Origin: Muribaculaceae bacterium
GTDB lineage: Bacteria; Bacteroidota; Bacteroidia; Bacteroidales; Muribaculaceae
Direction of reading: 5' to 3'
Assembly (NCBI GenBank): GCA_029060285.1
Contig: JAIDUH010000030.1
Location: 1-61,803, forward strand
DNA length: 61,803 nt
The translations under genes and the position numbers were made by a program. Position 1 is the stretch's first letter; each line of letters starts with the position of its first letter. Below the pieces are notes generated by a model. It made no database searches. It was not told where the DNA came from and worked only from the letters and a program-made list of their open reading frames with translations. Of this stretch, positions 33,730 through 43,544 are shown piece by piece.

Positions 33730-35493
33730 TTACCATCCTGCATTCTGCTCGAGGTTGCTGAATTTCAGGACATCGGAATATGGAAGCGGACCATAGATCA
33801 TGTAGTCTCTAAAATCGCGTTTTTCAACATCAACAGCGTCATAACTGTTGCCACTGATCTTCATACCGCGTGCCGTCTCATTGAGATTAGCATTCCAACG
33901 ACGCAAATCCCAGAAACGCTTGTTTTCGAAGCAAAGCTCAATACGGCGCTCGTTGCGGATAAGTTCTCGCATTGATTCTTTCGATGCAGCACATTCGTCG
34001 AGATAAGAAGTATCGGTTATACCGGCGCGGTTGCGGATGGCCTTGATGACATCGTAAGCAGAGAAGCCATTGCCATTATCACTCTTTGGGCCCCAAGCCT
34101 CATTGGCAGCCTCAGCATATGCAAGGAAAATCTCTGTATAGCGGATGCGAGTAGCGTAATGAGGTTTCTCAACCTTGCTTGTTGAATTAGGATTGACATC
34201 GCTGCGGAGAAGCTTGCGCAGATAGTATCCGGTACGAGTGGATATGCCGGACTCCTTGTCGATACCGTCCTTATTATCAGAATCAGCTGTAGTATTGATA
34301 ACATCATTGTTGACTCCAAGGGTGCTTCCATTGACTACAATATATGCTTGCAAACGAGGATCGCGACCTTCATATGGATTCTTGCTATCATAGTTGGACT
34401 TGGCATTGCTAATAGGATAGCCATTAAGCATCGGGAAAGCGTCTACGAGGTTTTGAGTCGGGTTGACACGGCCTTTTCCATATAAAGAGGGAGGGAAGTT
34501 GTTTTCCTCACGTGAACAGTTGGTCTCGTTGTTGCCACGCCAGATAATCTCAGCATGGTAATCAGCCTTGGCAGGATCGTTTCCGATCTCTTCAGCTGTA
34601 TACCAAAGATGACCAGTAGGAGCCATACCGGCAACTCCACCTATCTGCTTAAGAAGATTTGCAGAACGAGTGGCAGCATCAGCCCAAGTCACGCCAGACT
34701 GGTCGGAGAAAGCAGGGCTTGCTGCAAGGAGAGCAGCCTGAGCTGCAATAGCCTCAACAATGCGACCCGAAATACGGAGTGCCGTATTGGTGCCGTTCAC
34801 ACGATTATACTGAGCGGCAGAAACGCCTTTGCTCTTATATTTAGCAGGCACTTGAGCATCGGAAATATCTGCATAATCCTTAGGAAGAAGCTCAATTGCA
34901 GCATCAGCATCGGAAAGAAGTTGCTCAAGGCAAGCTTTGAATGAATCACGGCTGACATTAAGATCTGAAGTTGCGCTGAAAGAATGATTCCAGATAGGCA
35001 CTCCCAAAAGCTCACCTGCACTGTTCTTGCCGGCGTAGTTCTGGAGCAGATAATACATATTCAAAGCCCGAAGGCCATATGCCTCACCTTTAAGACGGTC
35101 GTAGAACATCTCGTTGATTGCTTCATTGGTAGCAAACATCACATTGTCGATATGTTCGAGAAGAAGGTTGCAATACTGAATTGAAGCGTTGCGATCACGC
35201 CAGTTATTGACAGATACGCCGGTCTGTGAAGTCCAAGCTCCACCTGCTATAGTCCTATAGTCGTTATTAATGTCGTTTGAAACGGCATCATCTGTAGCTA
35301 CGTCGTTTTCCGGATCACCGGGATAGGGCATCAAGATATATGCACTCCTGAGAATCTGGTCTGCGTAGTTCGACTCTGAATCAATGGAGTTTTCATCCTT
35401 GATATTCTCAATGGCCGGATCGAAAAGGTCGTCACAAGCAGTGAATCCCATCACGATTGAAGCTACTGCAATATATTTAATTAATTTTTTCAT
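33730..35493 (-). CDS. SusD/RagB-like glycan-binding lipoprotein
   Basis: 587 aa; lipobox GFTACDDLFDP; RGLNMYYLLQNYAGK-like region; C-terminal ELIRNERRIELCFENKRFWDLRRW. Confidence 0.93.
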   Translation of the reverse strand: MKKLIKYIAVASIVMGFTACDDLFDPAIENIKDENSIDSESNYADQILRSAYILMPYPGDPENDVATDDAVSNDINNDYRTIAGGAWTSQTGVSVNNWRDRNASIQYCNLLLEHIDNVMFATNEAINEMFYDRLKGEAYGLRALNMYYLLQNYAGKNSAGELLGVPIWNHSFSATSDLNVSRDSFKACLEQLLSDADAAIELLPKDYADISDAQVPAKYKSKGVSAAQYNRVNGTNTALRISGRIVEAIAAQAALLAASPAFSDQSGVTWADAATRSANLLKQIGGVAGMAPTGHLWYTAEEIGNDPAKADYHAEIIWRGNNETNCSREENNFPPSLYGKGRVNPTQNLVDAFPMLNGYPISNAKSNYDSKNPYEGRDPRLQAYIVVNGSTLGVNNDVINTTADSDNKDGIDKESGISTRTGYYLRKLLRSDVNPNSTSKVEKPHYATRIRYTEIFLAYAEAANEAWGPKSDNGNGFSAYDVIKAIRNRAGITDTSYLDECAASKESMRELIRNERRIELCFENKRFWDLRRWNANLNETARGMKISGNSYDAVDVEKRDFRDYMIYGPLPYSDVLKFSNLEQNAGW

Positions 35494-35503
35494 CTTGGTT
35501 AGT

Positions 35504-38332
35504 TTAGAAAGTTACTTGTGCACCTATATTATAGAAACGTGACTGAGGAGCACTTCCTACGTTTCTTTCAAGAATTTCACGATTCTTGCCAAATGTCACG
35601 AGATCATCTGCACTGATATAGAGCTGAAGTCCATGAATAACCGGACCATGGAAAAGAGTCTTCGGGAAATCATATGTCAGCTGGATCTTATCAATGTCAA
35701 ATCTATCGGTGCTATACATCCAGAAGTCTGATGCCACGTAGTTGTTAGCACCATTGCCTGTAGTAAGACGTGGAAGAGTTGCAGTTGCAGCAGTTTCCTG
35801 TGTCCACGCTTCGCGAGCAGCAGCAGTATACTTGTTCTCACCTACCATCTTGTAGTAAGAGTTGTCATTGAGCAAGCCATGGCCGCCAAAGCTTCCAAGA
35901 CCATGTACGAAAAGAGTGAAGCCTTTCCAAGACAACTGGAGGTTGACACCCATGAAGAATGGGCTTCCATACCAACCACCTTTGCCAAGGTATTCCTGGT
36001 CGTTGGTGTCTACCTTACCGTCGCCGTTAAGGTCACGATATTTTAGGTCGCCGGCTTTCAGCGTACCGCCGCCAAGAGCTGACTGATCCCATGCTGCAGC
36101 CTCTTCGTCGGTCTGGAAGAAGCCATCAGCACGATAACCCCAGATAGCATCTATAGGCTTGCCTTCACGATATTGATAGTCATTTTCCCATACTTCGTCA
36201 CGCTTGAGAGCCTTTGTATCGTAGTAAGTTCCTGTCACGCCAAACTTAAACGCGAAGTCACCAAAGTCTTTCTTTACATTGACACCGAAGTCAAAACCGG
36301 AGCGTCTGTTGTCGTTCATATTCGTATAAGGAACGAAAGAAGCCTCAGGATAGTATGTAGAGAAGTAAGAAGGGAACTTAGTTGATGTGCTTCCGAGCAA
36401 ACCTGTAGTCTTATAATTGAAGTACATTGCATTGAAGTCAAGCAAACGGTTGAAGAGTTCACCACGGAGACCCACAGTATATTGCTTAATCTTCACAAAA
36501 GTCAAGCCCTCGTTAGGACCGCGCTTCGGGTATGCTGCCGAACCGCCACCGATAGCCCATTCATACCAACCGCCCTCAGTATAGTTAGCTGAGTACATGT
36601 AATAATCCTGGATATCCTGATCCTGATTGAGCAATCCAGCAGAAGCAGACAGCATCAAAGTATTGACAGCATCATTGTCTGCAAGGAAAGCCTCATTGGC
36701 AATATTCCAGCCGATAGTGGCAGTAGGCGACCATCCCTGACGGTGACCCGGTGCAAGCTTGGATGAGTGAACACCTGTGAGAGCAAGGTCTACATAGTAG
36801 CGGCGTGCGTAGTTATAATCAACTTCGAAACCAATGTTCACGCTGCTTGTCTTATGATACTGGCCGGCACGGGTGCGCTGCCATCCGGCACCTACCACAA
36901 GGGCATGAAAATTATGAACATCATTGAACTGGCGTGCATAGTCGAACTGACCTGACCAGTACATAGTCTGACGGCTTGCAGAATTTGAAATGTTCTGAAC
37001 GCCCGAATGCTCATCCTTACCTTCGATAGTCACAGCAGTGATGTCGTCTGTGCCATTGAATTCTCCCCAAACCGGAACAAAAGTTGCATAGGAGTTTGTA
37101 TAAGAAGTGTTGTAGGAAGTAGCATAGTCAACAGCATATTTAGTGTTGAAGGTCAAACCCGGCGTAACCATTCCGAGATCCACATTGATACCGGTATCAA
37201 ACTGGAACTGACGGCTTGTAAACTTGCTGTAGCCCTTTGCATAGTAGTCAGCAAAGACATTTGTCTTATCTTGCTGAGTACCGCCAAGGAAATAACCATT
37301 GAAGATATTGGCAGTTGCTCCAATCTGTTCAAGGGCGCTTGTAGCTTCAGGATTGATAAGACTTACCGGAATAAGCGGATTGATTCGGTTTGGACGCAAT
37401 GTAGTAGCATTCGCCCAATAGCTATTTTCACTATTAGCGGAGCGAGAGCCGTAGAAAGTGGCACTCGTATTTACATATGCACTTATCCATTCAGTAATAT
37501 CTACGTCAATATTACCACGGACACTGAAACGATCGGTATAGTTCTTCTTTCCTTCTCCAACCTTAAGATAGTCGCCGTGACGGAAGTAATTGACGTTTGT
37601 ATAGAAACGAGCACGCTCATTACCTCCGGATATTTCAGCTGACACATCAGTTCTATTGTAAGCTCTGCCTACATAGTCGGAAGAATACATGTCAATGTTA
37701 GGATATCTGTAAGGATTCTTTCCTGAAGAATAATTATACAGATCTTGCTGGCTATATATCGGATCCTTACCATCATTAATCAAAGCCTGATTGTAAAGAG
37801 CCATATATTCAGCCGAACCAAGATATTCCGGGAAAGACTTTGCCACATGCCATCCGGTGTTAGCCCTGACATTGACGCTGAGAGGAGCATCCTTTCCGCG
37901 CTTGGTAGTGATATAAATCACACCCTTGGAAGCACGGGCACCATAAAGGACCGTAGCAGCAGCACCCTTCATGAATGTTATGTTCTCCACTTCAGTCGAA
38001 ATGATATTATTCATGTCGCGGACCACACCGTCGATGAGAACGAGGAATCCATCGTTATCGCCATCCTGGCCCCATAAAGAGTTTCCATTGAAACCGCTCA
38101 CGTAACCGGAAATGGTACCATTGTTAATGTCGTTGATATAATTGACCTCCATCAACTTTGCAAAGTCAAGCACTTCAACTCCGCCAAGCATGTCGCCTCG
38201 GTCGGCAACTCGGTAGGCCAACTGCACCTGATTGTCAGAATCGGAATCCGCCTCCTCAGCAGCCATCAAGCTTGGAGCGCAGAGGGCAGCTGCAGTGACA
38301 ATCGGGAGAAATTTATAATATTTTGTTGTCAT
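35504..38332 (-). CDS. SusC/RagA-like TonB-dependent transporter lacking the N-terminal carboxypeptidase-regulatory-like domain
   Basis: 942 aa; plug motifs FLVLIDGVVRDMNNIISTEVENITFMKGAAATVLYGARASKGVIYITTKRGK; C-terminal barrel. Confidence 0.92.
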   Translation of the reverse strand: MTTKYYKFLPIVTAAALCAPSLMAAEEADSDSDNQVQLAYRVADRGDMLGGVEVLDFAKLMEVNYINDINNGTISGYVSGFNGNSLWGQDGDNDGFLVLIDGVVRDMNNIISTEVENITFMKGAAATVLYGARASKGVIYITTKRGKDAPLSVNVRANTGWHVAKSFPEYLGSAEYMALYNQALINDGKDPIYSQQDLYNYSSGKNPYRYPNIDMYSSDYVGRAYNRTDVSAEISGGNERARFYTNVNYFRHGDYLKVGEGKKNYTDRFSVRGNIDVDITEWISAYVNTSATFYGSRSANSENSYWANATTLRPNRINPLIPVSLINPEATSALEQIGATANIFNGYFLGGTQQDKTNVFADYYAKGYSKFTSRQFQFDTGINVDLGMVTPGLTFNTKYAVDYATSYNTSYTNSYATFVPVWGEFNGTDDITAVTIEGKDEHSGVQNISNSASRQTMYWSGQFDYARQFNDVHNFHALVVGAGWQRTRAGQYHKTSSVNIGFEVDYNYARRYYVDLALTGVHSSKLAPGHRQGWSPTATIGWNIANEAFLADNDAVNTLMLSASAGLLNQDQDIQDYYMYSANYTEGGWYEWAIGGGSAAYPKRGPNEGLTFVKIKQYTVGLRGELFNRLLDFNAMYFNYKTTGLLGSTSTKFPSYFSTYYPEASFVPYTNMNDNRRSGFDFGVNVKKDFGDFAFKFGVTGTYYDTKALKRDEVWENDYQYREGKPIDAIWGYRADGFFQTDEEAAAWDQSALGGGTLKAGDLKYRDLNGDGKVDTNDQEYLGKGGWYGSPFFMGVNLQLSWKGFTLFVHGLGSFGGHGLLNDNSYYKMVGENKYTAAAREAWTQETAATATLPRLTTGNGANNYVASDFWMYSTDRFDIDKIQLTYDFPKTLFHGPVIHGLQLYISADDLVTFGKNREILERNVGSAPQSRFYNIGAQVTF

Positions 38333-38362
38333 ATCTTTAATAGAAAGGTTAGTTTAAATTCC

Positions 38363-40324
38363 TTACCAGCCCGGATTCTGCTCGAATTCTGCATAAATAT
38401 ATGTATCATCACGAAGCAACGGGAACCAATAGTGCTTAGAATCAAAGTTGCGGGTCAGAATAAGTTCTTCATGGAATTCTGCCACCTCAGCCTCTGCGGG
38501 ATCATTTTCAGCGAAGAAAGTCTCATCAGCACCGGAAACGCGGATAAATTCCTGAGAAGTTTTCTCGATATAGCCCGGTTCTGTAAGAAGAAGCCAACGC
38601 TGAAGGTCGTTGAAACGGAAACCTTCGAATGAGAGTTCCACTGCACGTTCACGGCGAACTTCATCCATATAGGCATTTCCGGTGAACTTTGTGGAAACAT
38701 GTCCTGCACCGCAGCGGTCGCGAAGGACATTGAGAGCCTCGATAGAAGTTTTGTCGCAATTAGCAGACTTGCCTGAAGGACCACCAAGCACCGCAGCTGC
38801 CTCTGCATACATCAAATAGACATCGGCAAGACGCATGTAAGGAATGTAAGCGTGGGGGTTAGGACCGTAGTCGTCGGCACCTGCTGAGTCATACTTCTGG
38901 CAAGTATGAGGCACAAGCTTCTGATAGAAGTATCCTGAACGAGATGCGTTAGTGACAGCACGCATCGACCCACCGGTAGCAAGACCTGCATACTTCATAG
39001 CTTTATCACCCTCACTTGGATCAGCATTGATGTAGGTCATGCCGTCAAAAACGATGTCATGATAGAATCTAGGGTCACGATCCTTGAAAGGATGCTTCGG
39101 ATCCCATCCGGAATCAGGGTCATCAAGAGGAAGGCCATTAGCCATACCATAGTTCTTAACATAGTTGGCAGTTGCCTGATGGATGTGGTTATCCTGAGCA
39201 CAAAGCTGGTTAGGACCGAAAGTACGTGAATAGTTGTAGCGAGTGAAAGACCAACCTTCAGAAGGACCACGCAAAAGAGCCTCTTTGCCACCGGGCTGAA
39301 GCCAGCTTCGTCCCATTGTGTAGAAAAGTTCGCTATAGCTTGTATCCACACCTTTTCCCTTCTTGTGGTCGTAGACATTCTCAAAGTCAAAAGAAGCGAA
39401 TGCATACTGGGTTTCACCATTTTCGAAATATTTGATCACCTGACCGAGAGCATCCGCAGCTTTCTTTGCATACTCAGAATCATAATCGTAGGTCTTGCCA
39501 TTCTTTGAAGCCCCTGTCTGAGCACCATTCTTCATAAGAGGACTTGCTGCCCAAAGCCAGTTTTTGCCAGCATAAGCAAGAGCAGTGATCTTATTGATTC
39601 TGAGTTCGTTGTTACCAAGAGTCTTCTTACCTGTTGAGGTATTATCCCAATTGACAGGGAGAAGGGACGCTGCCTTCTCGAAGTCTGCACCGGCCTTGTC
39701 AGCACATTCAAGATAAGAAAGGCGTGGAAGGCGAAGCTGCTCGCTTGGGCTAAATACTACATCAATGTATGGAAGTCCTCCAAGATATTCCATCATCTCA
39801 AAGTGCCACCAGGCGCGGAAGAAATAGAGCTGGCCAAGAAGCATATTCTTTTCTTCTTTAGAACCTACGAAGACATTGTCTTCCTTCTCAAGTTCCTGAA
39901 TGCCTTTGTTGCATTTTGCGATGCAATACCAGGCGTGACCAACGAGGCGATGGTCGAATGCGCTTCCTGAAGTCGGATTGCAATCAGATTTTGCAGAGAA
40001 CCAGAATTGGTTGTTATATTGCCAAGCAAAATAGTTGCCAAGGTCAATCTGAGTCTGAATAAGACGGTCAGTCTCAGCCTGCGGATTCATGATCTCATCA
40101 TCTCCGAGATTCCAAGATGTAGTCCAATAGCATTGAGCCTTGTTAGGGATACAGTTGTAGATTTCCTCAATGAATCCCTGGGTATTTGTGAAATTCTTGA
40201 ACGCTGTCTCGGGACTAACGTCTGAATCAGGCTCCTTATCGAGATAATCCTCGCAAGATGCCAATCCGGCAGTCAATGTCAAGCCGAATGCTATAGCGCC
40301 AAGAGTTTTAAATAGTTTTTTCAT
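38363..40324 (-). CDS. SusD/RagB-like glycan-binding lipoprotein
   Basis: 653 aa; lipobox GLASCEDYLDKEPDSDVSPETAF; AWWHFEMMEYLGGLPYID; MDEVRRERAVELSFEGFRFNDLQRW. Confidence 0.95.
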   Translation of the reverse strand: MKKLFKTLGAIAFGLTLTAGLASCEDYLDKEPDSDVSPETAFKNFTNTQGFIEEIYNCIPNKAQCYWTTSWNLGDDEIMNPQAETDRLIQTQIDLGNYFAWQYNNQFWFSAKSDCNPTSGSAFDHRLVGHAWYCIAKCNKGIQELEKEDNVFVGSKEEKNMLLGQLYFFRAWWHFEMMEYLGGLPYIDVVFSPSEQLRLPRLSYLECADKAGADFEKAASLLPVNWDNTSTGKKTLGNNELRINKITALAYAGKNWLWAASPLMKNGAQTGASKNGKTYDYDSEYAKKAADALGQVIKYFENGETQYAFASFDFENVYDHKKGKGVDTSYSELFYTMGRSWLQPGGKEALLRGPSEGWSFTRYNYSRTFGPNQLCAQDNHIHQATANYVKNYGMANGLPLDDPDSGWDPKHPFKDRDPRFYHDIVFDGMTYINADPSEGDKAMKYAGLATGGSMRAVTNASRSGYFYQKLVPHTCQKYDSAGADDYGPNPHAYIPYMRLADVYLMYAEAAAVLGGPSGKSANCDKTSIEALNVLRDRCGAGHVSTKFTGNAYMDEVRRERAVELSFEGFRFNDLQRWLLLTEPGYIEKTSQEFIRVSGADETFFAENDPAEAEVAEFHEELILTRNFDSKHYWFPLLRDDTYIYAEFEQNPGW

Positions 40325-40341
40325 ATCTTAGTTGCGGATGT

Positions 40342-43300
40342 TTAGAAATTGAATTTAATACCAAGGTTGAAGCGGCGCATTGTAGGATAAGCACCGGAAC
40401 CGCCTCCACCTGAGAAGTTAGATTCACGGTCGTCAGGCATCTTTGACCACAAGAAGAGGTTGTTGCCATTAAGATAAATCTTAAGGTTGTTCATACCAAG
40501 TTTCTTGATCCAGCCACCGGTCCATGTGTAAGCAATTTCCATGTTCTTCAGTCGACAGTAAGAACCGTCATACAAGTACTGAGTGCCGTCGCTGTAAGAG
40601 CTTACCTGAGAATACCAGCGAGGAAGAAGAACATCGCCATCAAGATCATATCCATTCCACCAATCACCAATAAGATATACATTATGAGTATTGTGGGTAA
40701 ATGAACGCAGACCAACATCGCGAGTGACATTTGTCACGCCATAGAACTGCACGAAGAAGCTAAGACCTTTCCATTCGCAACCAAGAGTCGCATTGTAAGT
40801 ATTCTGGGGAGTGCCGGTGAAGCCGTAAGGAGCGGAGTCCTCAACATCTACCTTACCGTCGCCGTTGAAGTCGACAATGTAATAGTCACCGGGGAGACGG
40901 CCTTCGTTATTCACGTCATGAATAGGAGCTCCAAGGAGTTCGTCAAGAGAGTTAAGATATCCTCCGTTGATATGAGCGTGAGTCTGACCAATTGCAAATC
41001 CTTCTTGCTTCTGGTAAGAAGGCTTAAGTTCTGGGTCGTCGCGGAACTTGATCTTATTCACTGCATGAGTCATATTCAGGTTAGCCCAGAGACGAACGGG
41101 ACCAAAAGTCTTGTTAAGACGCAATTCAAATTCATAACCTGTAGACTGTGCCTTACCAAGGTTGGCAGTTGCAGGAGTCTGACCGAAGTAAGAAGGCACT
41201 GCACGATCACTACCTTTTACAAGAATATCATTACGGTCATCGCGGAAGATTTCGACTGTACCTGAGATGAGACTATTAAGGAAAGAGAAGTCAATACCGA
41301 GGTTCATCTTCTTAACTTTTTCCCAATGAGCATCCGGATTGCCGAGAATAGTCTGACGATAATATTGATAGATACTGTTTCCGCTTGTAGTAGACATCTT
41401 TGCGCTGCCGCCGTAAGCCCACTGGTCCATATAAAGGAAGCGGTCGCCGGAGTCATCACCGATCTCACCATAAGAAGCACGTATCTTAAGCTCTTGCCAC
41501 CATTTGTCAAGACCGGCGGCAGTCCAGAACTTCTCCTGAGAAGGACGCCAACCAATAGCGCCTGAATTGAAGAAACCGAAACGGAATCCCTTGCCGAATT
41601 TCTCTGAACCATTGTATGCACCGTTATATTCGAAGAAGTAACGATCGTCGAAGTTATAAGTAGCACGGAACACCCAGTCTTCACGATGTATTGGAATCAT
41701 ATTGCCCCATGCTGTTTCCTGACGAGTCCATACACCGGTCAGGCCAAGAGCGTTTTTGCCAAATTCACGGTTATAATTCAACTGAACCTGATAGTTCATA
41801 TTGCGGGTAGTGCTGTAATCCTGAACGCTACCACCTTGAGTGCTCCACTTATTGCCTGGGTTATAGTCAAACATAGTAGTCTTGTCCCATTCGGTCTCAG
41901 TCTGAGCAATACCTGTGTCCGGATCAATCCACTTGTGCTGAGGACTATTATAAAGGTCGGAAATACCATGACCGGTGTCAAGGAAGCGGTTGTCCCAAGA
42001 AATCATGGCATGGAGTCCAAGACCAGGAGTGATGAATTTCAGATCCTGATCGAGAACAAAGTCAGTAGTAATCGCAGTAGTGGTAGAATGATAAAGACCA
42101 CCCATTGCCAACTGTTCGATAGAATTGGACACCTGAGACTTAAAAGCGGGATAATATCCGAATGAACCGTCGGAATATATAGGCATAAATGCATCAGGAG
42201 CGATGTTATATACACCTGACCAAACCTGAGCATTGTTCCAGTTGCTTTGATCAAATGTATTGCCACCGTTAGGCTGAGTGGAAGTACGCTGACCGGATGA
42301 ACCTGAGAGGTTGATCTTGAAAGTAGTGGTCGGAGTCAAGGAAAAGTCAAGATTTGAACGCACATTGATACGATTGTAGCCGAAACCTGTAGGATAGCCA
42401 CGACCATTGTCAACATCCTTGAAAAGGTCACCTTCACTTACAAAATCGACAACAGCGAAGTAACGTACAAACTTAGTACCACCGCTTACAGAGACATTTG
42501 CATTGTAAGACATCGCATGATCCTTGAACAACCAATCTTGCCAATCTACGTTAGGATAGCGTTCTGACTCTTCAAGGCTGCTTGGATAGCGATATTTATT
42601 TGCAATAGCAAGCGGAGTCATATATGCCCAAGAAGACTCAAGAAGAGGAAGCTCATGCATGACTGCGAGATTAGTCTGCATAAGAGCATCAAAAGAATCA
42701 CACTTGTCTGGAAGCTTAGATACTGTCTTCATAGTAGCTGTAAAGCCAACGTCAATCTTAGCGCGACCTTCCTGACCACGCTTGGTAGTGATAAGGATTA
42801 CACCGTTGGCACCTTTTACACCGTAAACGGCAGTAGCTGATGCATCCTTAAGAACTGAGATTGACTTCACAGAGCTAACGTCTACACTGTTCATGTCACG
42901 TTCGATACCGTCGACGAGCACGAGAGGATCACTGTTGTTCCAGGAGGAAGCACCGCGGATGGTAATCTTGGCGGATTCATCGCCCGGCATACCTGAAGAC
43001 TGAACGGTGATGACACCCGGAAGGTTACCAGTCAATGCTGCACTGATGTCATGCACACCGGCGGCACGTTCGAGGACCTCACCGGTTGTCTGGGTGATCG
43101 CACCGACCACAGAAGCTTTCTTCTGCTGGCCGTAGCCGACAACCACGACTTCATCGAGAACGTCGGAGTCCTCCTTCATTGTTACGTTAATGACCGTGCG
43201 GCCATTGACGTGTTCCTTAACTTCAGCCATACCAACATAAGTGAAGATGAGATCATCCTTCTTGATGTTAGGCACATTGATAGTGTAATTACCATCAATG

Positions 43301-43476
43301 TCTGTAGCCGTACCTATTGCGGTACCGCTCACCATGACTGTCACGCCGATGAGGGGCTCGCCCGACTCATCGACCACGTTACCTTTGACTGTATCCGCCC
43401 AGGCCGATATTGAGCCTGACAGGATCATCACCATCAGTAACGCAATGTAATGAAATGGTTTCTTTACATTTTTCAT
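40342..43476 (-). CDS. SusC/RagA-like TonB-dependent transporter
   Basis: 1044 aa; CarboxypepD_reg-like VKGNVVDESGEPLIGVTVMVSGT; TonB box LDEVVVVGYGQQKK; plug DPLVLVDGIERDMNSVDVSSVKSISVLKDASATAVYGVKGANGVILITTKRG. Confidence 0.96.
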   Translation of the reverse strand: MKNVKKPFHYIALLMVMILSGSISAWADTVKGNVVDESGEPLIGVTVMVSGTAIGTATDIDGNYTINVPNIKKDDLIFTYVGMAEVKEHVNGRTVINVTMKEDSDVLDEVVVVGYGQQKKASVVGAITQTTGEVLERAAGVHDISAALTGNLPGVITVQSSGMPGDESAKITIRGASSWNNSDPLVLVDGIERDMNSVDVSSVKSISVLKDASATAVYGVKGANGVILITTKRGQEGRAKIDVGFTATMKTVSKLPDKCDSFDALMQTNLAVMHELPLLESSWAYMTPLAIANKYRYPSSLEESERYPNVDWQDWLFKDHAMSYNANVSVSGGTKFVRYFAVVDFVSEGDLFKDVDNGRGYPTGFGYNRINVRSNLDFSLTPTTTFKINLSGSSGQRTSTQPNGGNTFDQSNWNNAQVWSGVYNIAPDAFMPIYSDGSFGYYPAFKSQVSNSIEQLAMGGLYHSTTTAITTDFVLDQDLKFITPGLGLHAMISWDNRFLDTGHGISDLYNSPQHKWIDPDTGIAQTETEWDKTTMFDYNPGNKWSTQGGSVQDYSTTRNMNYQVQLNYNREFGKNALGLTGVWTRQETAWGNMIPIHREDWVFRATYNFDDRYFFEYNGAYNGSEKFGKGFRFGFFNSGAIGWRPSQEKFWTAAGLDKWWQELKIRASYGEIGDDSGDRFLYMDQWAYGGSAKMSTTSGNSIYQYYRQTILGNPDAHWEKVKKMNLGIDFSFLNSLISGTVEIFRDDRNDILVKGSDRAVPSYFGQTPATANLGKAQSTGYEFELRLNKTFGPVRLWANLNMTHAVNKIKFRDDPELKPSYQKQEGFAIGQTHAHINGGYLNSLDELLGAPIHDVNNEGRLPGDYYIVDFNGDGKVDVEDSAPYGFTGTPQNTYNATLGCEWKGLSFFVQFYGVTNVTRDVGLRSFTHNTHNVYLIGDWWNGYDLDGDVLLPRWYSQVSSYSDGTQYLYDGSYCRLKNMEIAYTWTGGWIKKLGMNNLKIYLNGNNLFLWSKMPDDRESNFSGGGGSGAYPTMRRFNLGIKFNF

Positions 43477-43510
43477 TGCTATTAAATATTAAAGTATAAT
43501 GGAAAGTAAT

Positions 43511-43538
43511 TGCGTTTTGCGTTCTGCGTTTTGCGTTT
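43511..43538. repeat. Tandem array, 4 x 7 bp (TGCGTTY)
   Basis: tgcgttt tgcgttc tgcgttt tgcgttt. Confidence 0.85.
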
Positions 43539-43544
43539 TCACGG

